Assembly: GCA_963757815.1 (NCBI GenBank)
Contig: CAVWSN010000035.1
Span: 186,001-250,000, forward strand
From: JACVRW01 sp963757815
GTDB taxonomy: Bacteria > Actinomycetota > Thermoleophilia > Solirubrobacterales > Thermoleophilaceae
Direction: 5' to 3'
Length of the DNA stretch: 64,000 nucleotides
In this document: positions 34,427 to 42,944 of the stretch, piece after piece
How positions within the stretch are numbered: the stretch's first letter is position 1
How the letters are laid out: every line of letters begins with the position of its first letter
Made by a program: the position numbers and the translations under genes
Notes under the pieces: model-generated
Databases searched by the model: none
Told to the model about the DNA's origin: nothing
The model's input: only the letters and a program-made list of their open reading frames with translations

Positions 34427-34794
34427 TGAAGAAAATCGAGGCGATCATCCGGCCCGAGCGGCTGCAGGAGGTCCAGGACTCGCTCGACGAGCTCGGGGTC
34501 TCCGGCCTCACGGTGACGGACGTCGTGGGCTGCGGGCGGCAGAAGGGCTACACCGAGCAGTACCGCGGCACGCGGGCGAACATCTCGCTCCTGCCCAAGA
34601 TCAAGGTCGAGTCGGTGGTGCCCGACGCCGTGGCCGAGCGGGCGGTCGAGGCGATCGTCAGCGGAGCCCACACGGGAGAGATTGGGGACGGCCGCGTGTT
34701 CGTCTACGACATCGAGCAGGCGGTTCGCATCCGGACAGGGGAGATCGGCGAGGAGACCGTCCGCCACGAGGTGGCGGAGCACTGGGGCCACTGA
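34426..34794 (+). CDS. glnB: Nitrogen regulatory PII protein lacking Tyr51
   Basis: 122 aa, trimeric sensor of ATP/ADP and 2-oxoglutarate that plugs AmtB. MKKIEAIIRPERLQEV, the T-loop start GCGRQKGYTEQYRG, the B-loop TGEIGDGRVFV and the C-loop VRIRTGE are all present. The T-loop apex reads GTRANISLLPK where E. coli has GAEYMVDFLPK, so residue 51 is Ala instead of the uridylylated/adenylylated Tyr. Regulation by nucleotidylylation at that site is therefore not possible. The C-terminus has an extra ~10 residues ending in AEHWGH. Confidence 0.93.
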   Translation: MKKIEAIIRPERLQEVQDSLDELGVSGLTVTDVVGCGRQKGYTEQYRGTRANISLLPKIKVESVVPDAVAERAVEAIVSGAHTGEIGDGRVFVYDIEQAVRIRTGEIGEETVRHEVAEHWGH

Positions 34795-34803
34795 GCCGTC
34801 GGA

Positions 34804-36501
34804 TCAGCGCGGGGACGGGTCGCCGATGAGGCGCTCGCGGGCCACGTCCCCCACCCGCAGGGACTTCAGCGCGAGCGCCGCCGCGCAGCCGAGGATCGGC
34901 CACACGGGCCAGAAGTAGCCCGCTCCGGCGGCCACCCAGATCCCGATCAGCGTCAGGTTGATGATCCCGAGGGCTCCGGCATCGAGCCGGAGCCGCCGGC
35001 GCCTTCGCAGCGTGCGGGTGGCTTGCTGGCGATCGCCGCCCACGCCGTCCAGGTCCGACTCGCGCAGACGCCGTCCGGCGAGCACGAACCAGGCATCGAG
35101 CGCCGCCACCATGCCGAGGCCCAGCAGCGGCCAGACGATCCACGGCTTGTCCGGCCCGGTGAGCGCCCACACGACAACCAGGATCAGCGCGATCACGCCG
35201 ACGACGCCGAGTCGCACGCGCAGCCGGCGCCTGCGGCGCCGCTCGACCAGCACGGCGTCCTCGTCCGGCAGCAGCGCACGGCGCCCGGGGACCCAGGTCT
35301 CGTCGACCTCGGCCGGCAGCGCCAGCGGGATCGTCGCCAGCACCCGCGTGCCCGCGCCGGGCGGGCTCTCGACGGCTAGCAGGCCGCCCAGCGCCCCGAC
35401 ACGATCCCGAAGGCCCTGGATTCCGTGGCCGTTCTCGACGTCGGCGCCGCCCGTTCCGTCGTCGCGGACCTCGACCAGGAGCTGCCGGTCCTGCGCCCTC
35501 ACCGACACGGTCGCGCTGGAGGCCTGCGCGTGCTTGCCGACGTTCGCAAGGCACTCGGAGACAACGAAGTAGGCCGCGGCCTCGACCTGATCGGGAAGAC
35601 GCTCACGCGGCGATTCGAGCACCTCGACCGGCACGGTGGCGCGACCGGCGAGGTCGTCGAGCGCCGCGGCAAGACCCCGGTTGGTAAGGATCGCGGGGTG
35701 GATCCCGCGCGCCAGGTCGCGCAGCTCCTTCAGCGCGAGCCCCGCCTCCTCCCCCGCGCTGCGGATCAGCTCCTGCGCCTCCGGGTCATTCTGGGCGCGC
35801 GACTCCGCCATCCGCAGCGTCAGTGACAGTGCGACGAGGCGCTGCTGCGCGCCGTCGTGGAGATCGCGCTCGATGCGGCGGCGCTCGGCGTCGGCCGCCG
35901 CGATGATGCGCGAGCGGGCGCCCTCGAGCTCGGACACCTGCGCGGTCAGCTCCGGGTCCTCGTTCGAGCCCAGCAGCAGGGCCGCCAGCTCCCCGTAGCC
36001 GCGTCCGAGCAGGCCCAGCGCGGGGATGCCCACGAATGCGAGCAGAGCGCCCAGCGGCACGAGCGCCAGCGCTCCGGGCAAGGTGTCGACCTGGAACAGG
36101 CCAAGGTCCACTCCGTCCGGCACCGCCCAGTAGTAAGCCGGCGCCGCGAGCCACGACGCCGCACACCCGAGTACCACGGTGGCGGCGGCGAACGCCACGA
36201 TCCCGAGCGGCAGCTGGAGCAGCAGGAAGATGAGGTCCTTCCAGGTGGCCGGGTCGGCGAGCCGCGCATAGACCTTGCGCGACCATCCCGCGCCGGTGGG
36301 GTCAGGCCGGTAGGGACTCGGGATCTGAACGCCCGTGAGCGCGCCGATCAGCCTGCGCTCGAGCTGCGCCAGCCAGCGCCAGGCGTAGATCGTCCCGATC
36401 AGGATGGGGATGCCGACGAGCGTGATCGCGGTCCCGACGCCGACGGAAATGGCCGTGACGAGGAAGGTGAACTCGATGATGCCGAGCGGCAGCGCGACCA
36501 A
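34804..36501 (-). CDS. Sensor histidine kinase, HisKA_3 type, with C-terminal membrane pairs
   Basis: 565 aa as called. An N-terminal sensor region with four or more membrane helices, a dimerisation/phosphoacceptor helix ERDLHDGAQQRLVALSLTLRMAES (His in DLHDG), and a HATPase_c domain with ECLANVGKHAQAS, VRDDGTGGAD and GIQGLRDRVGALGG. Two further hydrophobic pairs follow. The TTG at 36501 is weak: the frame stays open upstream with FDPLTYGRIGYLL, a typical start for this family, so the true N-terminus is probably longer. No response regulator gene is adjacent. Confidence 0.88.
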   Translation of the reverse strand: MVALPLGIIEFTFLVTAISVGVGTAITLVGIPILIGTIYAWRWLAQLERRLIGALTGVQIPSPYRPDPTGAGWSRKVYARLADPATWKDLIFLLLQLPLGIVAFAAATVVLGCAASWLAAPAYYWAVPDGVDLGLFQVDTLPGALALVPLGALLAFVGIPALGLLGRGYGELAALLLGSNEDPELTAQVSELEGARSRIIAAADAERRRIERDLHDGAQQRLVALSLTLRMAESRAQNDPEAQELIRSAGEEAGLALKELRDLARGIHPAILTNRGLAAALDDLAGRATVPVEVLESPRERLPDQVEAAAYFVVSECLANVGKHAQASSATVSVRAQDRQLLVEVRDDGTGGADVENGHGIQGLRDRVGALGGLLAVESPPGAGTRVLATIPLALPAEVDETWVPGRRALLPDEDAVLVERRRRRRLRVRLGVVGVIALILVVVWALTGPDKPWIVWPLLGLGMVAALDAWFVLAGRRLRESDLDGVGGDRQQATRTLRRRRRLRLDAGALGIINLTLIGIWVAAGAGYFWPVWPILGCAAALALKSLRVGDVARERLIGDPSPR

Positions 36502-36622
36502 CAGATAGCCGATGCGGCCGTACGTCAGCGGGTCGAAGATGTCCCTGAGCAGGCGGTTGATGAATACGAGGCTACGGGGCGCTCCAGAGCGCGTCGATAC
36601 GGCCAGCCGTACCCTGGTGACC

Positions 36623-38317
36623 GTGCGAATCCTGGCGGCGGTCGCCGCGACGTCGATGCTCGCGCTGGCGGCGCCCTCCGCGCTCGCCCAGGCGCCCGCC
36701 GGCGAGCTCGACTTCAGGCGCGTCCTCGACCTCTCCCGCGGCCCCTACATCGAGGGCTCGGTCAGCTTCCTGCGTGTGCTCGACAGCCGGGGCACGACGG
36801 TGATCGAGGAGAGCACGCAGAGCGTGCGCTGGCGCGTCAAGCGCCGCCTGCCCGCCGGCCGCTACCGAGTGACCAGCTTCGAGCGCCCGTGCTCCGGCAA
36901 TTGCGTGCTCCTCGACATGCCGCGTGAGCGCTGCTCGCGGCGGGTCCGGATCCTGGCGGGCGGCCGCACCGGCGTGAGGAGCATCGTGCGCCCCGGGCGC
37001 GGGTGCCGCATGCGCGCTAAAGCGCGGGCGGCGCTGTTCCCGCCTCCTGCCCGCATCCGATCTGTCCGCCGCTTCCTCGGCAAGCGGGCGGGGATCGTGT
37101 CGTGGGCCCTGATCGACTCGCACGGGCGGCTGCACGGCCTGGAGCCGCGCCGCGTCTACGTGTCGGCGAGCCTCGTCAAGGCGATGCTGCTCGTGGCCTA
37201 CCTGCGCGCGATCGGCAACCGGGTGCCCACCCCGTCCGAGCAGGCAGAGCTCGGGCCGATGATCACGCAGTCGGACAACGATCTCGCGACCGCGATCTAC
37301 TCGCGCGTGGGCGACGCCGCGCTCCGCGACCTCGCGCGCCGGGCAGGGATGCGGAGCTTCTCGGTCGCCGGCTACTGGTCGGGATCCAGCTTCAGCGCGG
37401 CCGACCAGGCCCGCTTCTTCCGCGTCTTCGACCGGCTCGTCCCGCGGCGCTCGCGCGCCTACGCGCGCGGGCTCCTGTCCTCGATCGTCGCCTGGCAGCG
37501 CTGGGGCTTCTCGCGCTACTCGCTCGCCGTCGGCTTTCGAACCTTCTTCAAGGGCGGCTGGCGCAGCACGGCGAACGGACGGCTGGTGCACGAGGCCGCG
37601 CTGTTCGAGCGTGGACCGCTGCGCGTGTCGATGGCGGTGCTGAGCGACGGCAACCCCTCACACGAGTACGGCACGGCGACGCTCCGGGGCGTCGCGGAGC
37701 GCATCTTCAGGCGGCCTCGGTCCGCACGGGCGGCCGACGCGCCGGGCGGGCCGGCCCACCCCCCGGCAGGGCTCGTCGACATCCACCGCTTCGCCCCGGG
37801 CATCCGTGTGGAGCTCGCCTACGGCACGCGCCACAACCTGACCGGCCGGCGCCTGCCCGGCTACTGCGAGAACCGGGCGCTCCTGCTCGAGCCAGCGGCG
37901 CGCGATCTGGCTCGCGTGCAGCGCCACCTGCGCCGCCGTGGCCTCGGGCTGCTCGTGCTGGACGCCTACCGGCCCGCGCGGGCCTCGCGCGCGCTCGTGG
38001 ACTGGGCGGAGAGCAGCGGTCGCGGCGAGCTCGTAGGCACCTACATCGCCCGGCGCAGCCGCCACAACACCGGCAGCGCCGTGGATCTCACGCTCGTCCG
38101 GGCGCGCGACGGGCGCCGGCTGCCGATGGGCAGCGGCTTCGACGACCTCTCGCCGCGTGCCCACACCCTCAACGCGACGGGACGCGCGCTCCGCAACCGC
38201 CTCACCCTCGAGCGGGCCATGCAGCGCTTCGGCTTCAGCGGCTACTGGCGCGAGTGGTGGCATTTCGAGCACAACCGCACGGGCAGCCGCTACCTGGACC
38301 TGCCGCTCGGCTGCTGA
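36623..38317 (+). CDS. Beta-lactamase-like serine hydrolase fused to VanX-type D,D-dipeptidase
   Basis: 564 aa, GTG 36623, signal peptide ending about APSALAQ. Residues about 145-370 resemble class A beta-lactamase/PBP-like serine hydrolases: SxxK at Ser183-Lys186 (SASLVKAM), SDND (an SxN-type motif), and FKGGW (KTG-like). Residues about 385-564 are a peptidase M15D (VanX/DdpX) domain with His481 and Asp488 in SRHNTGSAVDLTL and EWWH (Glu544, His547). Both act on D-Ala-D-Ala-type substrates, so a secreted wall-remodelling or peptide-scavenging enzyme is likely. Both domains keep their catalytic residues. Confidence 0.85.
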   Translation: MRILAAVAATSMLALAAPSALAQAPAGELDFRRVLDLSRGPYIEGSVSFLRVLDSRGTTVIEESTQSVRWRVKRRLPAGRYRVTSFERPCSGNCVLLDMPRERCSRRVRILAGGRTGVRSIVRPGRGCRMRAKARAALFPPPARIRSVRRFLGKRAGIVSWALIDSHGRLHGLEPRRVYVSASLVKAMLLVAYLRAIGNRVPTPSEQAELGPMITQSDNDLATAIYSRVGDAALRDLARRAGMRSFSVAGYWSGSSFSAADQARFFRVFDRLVPRRSRAYARGLLSSIVAWQRWGFSRYSLAVGFRTFFKGGWRSTANGRLVHEAALFERGPLRVSMAVLSDGNPSHEYGTATLRGVAERIFRRPRSARAADAPGGPAHPPAGLVDIHRFAPGIRVELAYGTRHNLTGRRLPGYCENRALLLEPAARDLARVQRHLRRRGLGLLVLDAYRPARASRALVDWAESSGRGELVGTYIARRSRHNTGSAVDLTLVRARDGRRLPMGSGFDDLSPRAHTLNATGRALRNRLTLERAMQRFGFSGYWREWWHFEHNRTGSRYLDLPLGC

Positions 38318-38373
38318 GCCGTCCCCGTGCCGCCAGCTCCGGGCCGGATGCCGGTAGCCGCGATAATGAGCAC

Positions 38374-40155
38374 ATGGCCCGCGAACAGGAGCTGTTGCGT
38401 GTCGCGCTCGCGCAGATCAACGCCACGGTCGGCGATATCGACGGCAACGCCCGGCTGATCGCCGAGCACACTCGCGCTGCCCGCGACCAGGGTGCGGCGC
38501 TCGTCGTGTTCCCGGAGCTCACGCTGAGCGGGTATCCGCCCGAGGACCTGCTGCTGAAGACGAGCTTCCTCGACGACGTGGCGGACGCCCTGGCCGAGCT
38601 TGCCGCGCAGACGCACGGGATCGCCGCGCTGGTCGGCTTCCCGGAGCGCGCGGAGGACGTCTACAACGCCGCCGCCGTGCTGGCCGACGGGGAGATCGTG
38701 GCCGTCTACCGCAAGATGTACCTGCCGAACTACGGCGTGTTCGACGAGCAGCGCTACTTCCAGTCCGGAGCCGAGGCAGCCATCTTCGAGCTCAACGGGA
38801 TCCCGATCGGGATCAGCATCTGCGAGGACATCTGGGAGCCCGGCCCGCCCGCCATGACCGAGGCGCTCGGCGGGGCGCAGGTGATCGTCAACCTGTCCGC
38901 CTCCCCGTATCGGGCCGGCTACGGGCAGCGCCGCGAGCGGATGCTCGTGCAGCGCGCCGTCGACTACCTTGCCGCGATCGTGTTCGTGAACAACGTGGGC
39001 GCCCAGGACGAGCTCGTCTTCGACGGCCACAGCCTCGCCATCGACCAGGACGGCACGATCCTGACCCGCTCACCCCAGTTCGAGGAGTCGCTCAGCTTCT
39101 GCACCATCGACCCGCGCGAGGTGGTGGCGGCCCGGCTGCGCGACACCCGCCACCGCGTGAACGTGCGCCGCCAGCGGCGCGCGTCGACGGTGGCCGAGCC
39201 CCCCGTGTTCACGCTGGCGAGCGTGTCGGTGCCCTCCGAGGGCGAGCTCGTGGCCGGCGAGGTAGCACCGACACTCGATCCCGAGGCGGAGGTGTATGCC
39301 GCGTTGCGCACCGGCGTGCGCGACTACGTCGAGAAGAACGGCTTCGGGCGCGTGGTGCTGGCGCTGTCGGGCGGGATCGACTCCGCACTGGTGGCGCTGA
39401 TCGCCGCGGATGCGCTGGGGCCCGAGCGCGTGACTTGCGTCTCGATGCCGTCGCCCTACTCGAGCGAGGGGACGCGCGCGGACGCCCGCGCGATAGCGGA
39501 GAACCTCGGCACCGATTTCCGCGAGATCTCCATCGAGGACGCCATGCGCGCCTACGACGAGATGCTGGTCGACGCCTTCGCGGGCACCGAGCCGGACATC
39601 ACGGAGGAGAACGTCCAGGCGCGCATCCGCGGCAACGTCGTGATGGCGCTGTCCAACAAGTTCGGCTGGCTCGTGCTCACCACGGGCAACAAGTCCGAGC
39701 TGTCGGTGGGCTACGCGACGCTCTACGGGGACATGGCCGGCGGCTTCGCCGTGCTCAAGGACGTCTACAAGGGCTGGGTGTACCGCCTCGTTCGCTGGCG
39801 CAACGAGGTCGAGGAGCGCGAGCTGGTGCCCGCCTCGGTGCTGGAGCGGCCGCCGTCAGCGGAGCTCCGCTATGAACAGCGCGACGAGGACTCGCTGCCC
39901 CCCTACGAGCTGCTCGACGAGATCCTCGAGCGCTACATCGAGGATGACCTCGACGCCGTCGAGCTCGTCCGCCGCGGATTGCCCGCCGATCAAGTCGAGC
40001 GCGTGATCGCGATGGTCGATCGCGCCGAGTACAAGCGCCGGCAGGCGCCGCCCGGGATCAAGATCTCGACCAAGGCATTCGGCCGCGACCGGCGCCTGCC
40101 GATCACGAACCGCTACGTCAGCCGCGCCGCGCCGGAGCTGCGGACGCCCGGATAG
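38374..40155 (+). CDS. nadE: Glutamine-dependent NAD+ synthetase
   Basis: 593 aa, ATG 38374. The N-terminal nitrilase-type glutaminase domain has the catalytic triad Glu48 (FPELTLSGYP), Lys114 (VYRKMYLPNY) and Cys150 (ISICEDIW). The C-terminal synthetase domain has the P-loop-like LALSGGIDSALVALIAADAL, the SSEGT region and NKSELSVGYATLYGDMAGGFAVLKDVYK. It amidates nicotinate adenine dinucleotide. Full length for the bacterial two-domain form (Mycobacterium NadE is longer). The cyclase gene starts at the next base after the stop. Confidence 0.96.
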   Translation: MAREQELLRVALAQINATVGDIDGNARLIAEHTRAARDQGAALVVFPELTLSGYPPEDLLLKTSFLDDVADALAELAAQTHGIAALVGFPERAEDVYNAAAVLADGEIVAVYRKMYLPNYGVFDEQRYFQSGAEAAIFELNGIPIGISICEDIWEPGPPAMTEALGGAQVIVNLSASPYRAGYGQRRERMLVQRAVDYLAAIVFVNNVGAQDELVFDGHSLAIDQDGTILTRSPQFEESLSFCTIDPREVVAARLRDTRHRVNVRRQRRASTVAEPPVFTLASVSVPSEGELVAGEVAPTLDPEAEVYAALRTGVRDYVEKNGFGRVVLALSGGIDSALVALIAADALGPERVTCVSMPSPYSSEGTRADARAIAENLGTDFREISIEDAMRAYDEMLVDAFAGTEPDITEENVQARIRGNVVMALSNKFGWLVLTTGNKSELSVGYATLYGDMAGGFAVLKDVYKGWVYRLVRWRNEVEERELVPASVLERPPSAELRYEQRDEDSLPPYELLDEILERYIEDDLDAVELVRRGLPADQVERVIAMVDRAEYKRRQAPPGIKISTKAFGRDRRLPITNRYVSRAAPELRTPG

Positions 40156-41544
40156 GTGGAGAGCGGGAGCCTCTCCCCCGGTGAGACGCGCGACCAGGGA
40201 TTCCTGATCTGGCTCGCCGCTCTCGCGCTGCCGCTGGTGGGCCTCCTCGTGCTGCTCGCCGCGCCCTCGGCCGACGCGACCTTGGAGCACCACCCGTCGC
40301 ACTTCTGGCTCGTGCTCGCCGCCGCCGTCACGAGCGCCGGGCTCGCGCTCTCGACCAGCGGCATAGCTCTCCACCGCGCCGACGCGCGCCTCTTCCTGGT
40401 CTCGCTCGCGTTCCTCGCAGCGGCGGGCTTCCTCGGGCTGCACGCGCTGGCCACGCCGGGGGTGCTGCTCGATACCCCCAACCAGGGCTTCGTGATCGCC
40501 ACCGCGGTCGGCCTTCTGCTCGCCGGGGTGTTCGCCGCCGCATCGGCCCTGCCGCTGCCGGCGGAGCGGGCGCAGGCCGTGATCCGGCACGCGGGCGCCC
40601 TGCGCGCCGGCGTGCTCGTGCTGATGGCTGTCTGGGCGGCCCTGTCGCTCGGGTCGGTCGCGCCGCTCGACGACCCCACGCCGGTGGAGCGCGCCAGCGG
40701 CCCGCTGATCGCGGTGGCCGGCCTGACCACGCTGCTCTACGCGTTCGCCGGCTGGCGCTACGTGACGATGGCGATCCGCAGCGGCTCCCAGATCCTGCTC
40801 GCCGTGGCCAGCGCCTGTGTGCTGCTGGCCGAGGCGATGATCGCCGTCGCATTCGCGCGCAGCTGGCACGCCAGCTGGTGGGAATGGCACGTGCTGATGC
40901 TGCTCGCGTTCGGGGCGATCGCCTGGAGCGCCCACCGCGAGGAGGGCGAGGAGCGCTTCAGCGACCTCTACCTCGACGAGACGGCGGCCGGAAAGCGCGA
41001 TGTGAGCGTCCTGTTCGCCGACCTCCAGGGATTCACCGAGTTCTCCGAGGGCCGCGACCCGCGCGACGTTTCCGAGATGCTGAACGCGTACCTGCGGATC
41101 GCGATCCCGCCGATAGTCGACCGGCACGGCGGCGAGGTCGACCGCCTGATCGGCGACGCCATCATGGCCACCTGGGGCACGCGCGGCGACCAGCCCGACC
41201 ACGCGCGCCGCGCCGTGGAGGCCGCTCTGGCGCTCCAGGAGGAGACCTCCCGTCTGGCGGCCGAGAACCCCGGCTGGCCGCGCTTCCGCGCCGCCGTCAA
41301 CAGCGGTGAGGCGATGGTCGGCGTGCTCGGGGCCGAGAGCGGCCGCAGCTACACGGTCATCGGGGACACCGTCAACCTCGCGTCACGGCTTCAGGGCGAG
41401 GCCCCCGCCGGGGGCGTCGTGATCGGCGAGGCCACGCTGCGGGCGATGCCGGGGGCGCGCGTGCGTTCGCTGGGGGTGGTGTCGGTCAAGGGTCACGGCC
41501 CCGTGCAGGCCTATCTGCTCGAGGATCCGGGTCAGCCGGCCTGA
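40156..41544 (+). CDS. Membrane adenylate/guanylate cyclase (class III)
   Basis: 462 aa, GTG immediately after the nadE stop. About seven hydrophobic helices in the first 265 residues, then a class III nucleotide cyclase domain: DVSVLFADLQGFTEFSEG (first metal Asp), GGEVDRLIGDAIMATWG (second metal Asp), RFRAAVNSGEAMVGVLGAES and YTVIGDTVNLASRLQGEAP. Both metal-binding aspartates are present, so it is probably active; ATP or GTP preference is not obvious. There is no HAMP domain. The 3' end overlaps the convergent thioesterase by 13 bp. Confidence 0.88.
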   Translation: MESGSLSPGETRDQGFLIWLAALALPLVGLLVLLAAPSADATLEHHPSHFWLVLAAAVTSAGLALSTSGIALHRADARLFLVSLAFLAAAGFLGLHALATPGVLLDTPNQGFVIATAVGLLLAGVFAAASALPLPAERAQAVIRHAGALRAGVLVLMAVWAALSLGSVAPLDDPTPVERASGPLIAVAGLTTLLYAFAGWRYVTMAIRSGSQILLAVASACVLLAEAMIAVAFARSWHASWWEWHVLMLLAFGAIAWSAHREEGEERFSDLYLDETAAGKRDVSVLFADLQGFTEFSEGRDPRDVSEMLNAYLRIAIPPIVDRHGGEVDRLIGDAIMATWGTRGDQPDHARRAVEAALALQEETSRLAAENPGWPRFRAAVNSGEAMVGVLGAESGRSYTVIGDTVNLASRLQGEAPAGGVVIGEATLRAMPGARVRSLGVVSVKGHGPVQAYLLEDPGQPA

Positions 41545-41939
41545 GGGCGCACGGCCAGGGTCACGCGAGTGACCGCGCACAGCCGGCCCTCGTCGTCGGT
41601 GAAGCTCACGTCCCAGACCCAGGTGGTGCGCCCGCGGTGGAGCGGGATCCCCTCGGCATGGACGGTGCCGCCGGTGGCGGGGCGCATGAACGTCGTGTTG
41701 TTCGACTGACCGACGGCGAAGTTCCCGTCGGCCTGGACGGCGCCGTGGGTGGTCAGCGACACCATTGACTCGGCCAGCGCCGCATAGGCGCCGCCGTGAA
41801 CCAGGCCCATCGGCTGCTTCACGCGCTGTTCGACGGCGAAGCGGGCGCGGCAGCGCTCAGCCGTCGCCTCGACCAGCTCGAAGCCAAGCACATCGTCGAG
41901 CGTGCCCGGGACCGGGTAGCCGCCAAACGGGGATTCCAT
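41532..41939 (-). CDS. PaaI-type hotdog thioesterase
   Basis: 135 aa, ATG 41939. Acyl-CoA thioesterase of the HGG group: MGLVHGGAYAALAESMVSLTTHGAV contains the HGG-x-x-A-x-x-E(S) active-site helix; NNTTFMRPATGGTVHAEG and TRVTLAVRP complete the hotdog fold. The substrate could be 1,4-dihydroxy-2-naphthoyl-CoA or another acyl-CoA; no menaquinone gene is near. Divergent, with 30 bp, from the sigma4-RskA-like gene. Confidence 0.88.
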   Translation of the reverse strand: MESPFGGYPVPGTLDDVLGFELVEATAERCRARFAVEQRVKQPMGLVHGGAYAALAESMVSLTTHGAVQADGNFAVGQSNNTTFMRPATGGTVHAEGIPLHRGRTTWVWDVSFTDDEGRLCAVTRVTLAVRPQAG

Positions 41940-41969
41940 CGAGGCGGGCACACTACAGTTCCCCTGCTC

Positions 41970-42936
41970 ATGGCCACGTTGGATCAGCTTTCCGCGGAGC
42001 AGCGGGCGATCGTCGAGCTCGTCCTGCAGCAGGGCAAGACGTACGACGAGCTCGCGGAGATGCTCGGCATGCCGGTGGCGCGCGTGCGCGAGCTGGCCCG
42101 GCGGTCGCTGATCGAGCTGGCGCCGGTCAGCGTGCGAGCGGTCGAGGACGACTGGCGGGGCCAGCTGGCCGACTACGTCCTGGGGCAGCAGTCGGGACCC
42201 GAGGCGGCCGCCACCAAGGGCCATCTCCGCCGCTCGGAGGCCGCGCGCAGCTGGACGCGCTCGCTGCTCGACTCGCTCGCGGGGCTCTACCCGAACGGCT
42301 CCATGCCGGCGATCCCGGAGGGCGAGCGCGGGCGGCGCGCCGCGGCGGCGAAGCCCGCGGGGCTCGCCGCGCCGGCCGACGCCGATGTCAAGCGCAGGCG
42401 CCTGCTGGCGGCGGCCGGGGCGCTTCGCGGCCCTGGTCCTGCTGGCCGTCCTCGTCTGGCCGGTGGGAGTGCTCACCGGCGGGGACGACGATCCGGAGCC
42501 GGCCGCCGACCAGGCCGCGGCCGGTAACGAGAGCCAGAACACCTCGCAGAGCGCAACGGGAGCCGCCGCCGGAATCGCGATCGTGGTCGAGGAGAACGGC
42601 AAGAAGCAGCTGCTCGTCCAGGCCGCGCGGCTAGACCCGAGCAAGGAGCGCGAGGCGTACGAGGTCTGGCTGTACAACAGCCAGGGCGACGCCAGGACGC
42701 TCGGCGGGCAGGTCACCGACCAGCAGGGCAACTACCAGGCGATCGGTCCGCTGCCGGCGGACTTCGAGAACTACCGCTTCATCGACATCTCGCGCGAGCC
42801 GCTCGACCGGCAGCGCGGCCACTCCGGCACCTCGGTGCTGCGCGGGCGGATGCCGAAGCTGCGCGCGGCCAAGCCTCAGGGCGGCCAGCAGAGCGCGGTG
42901 CTCGGCCAGTCGGTCCTGGCGCCGCCCGCGGGTTAG
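41970..42936 (+). CDS. Sigma-70 region-4-like HTH joined to RskA-type anti-sigma domain, one frameshift
   Basis: ATG 41970. The first ~50 residues (LSAEQRAIVELVLQQGKTYDELAEMLGMPVARVRELARRSL) look like sigma-70 region 4. After a linker the frame breaks at a GGGG run near 42417-42420; removing one G continues as FAALVLLAVLVWPVGVLTG, a transmembrane helix, and then an extracytoplasmic domain like the C-terminal part of RskA (AREAYEVWLYNSQGDARTLGG-like region, FENYRFIDISREPLDR, HSGTSVLRGRMP) ending at 42936. Total about 322 aa. A region-4 HTH on a membrane anti-sigma-like protein is unusual; no separate ECF sigma gene is adjacent. Confidence 0.75.
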
Positions 42937-42944
42937 CGAGCCAC

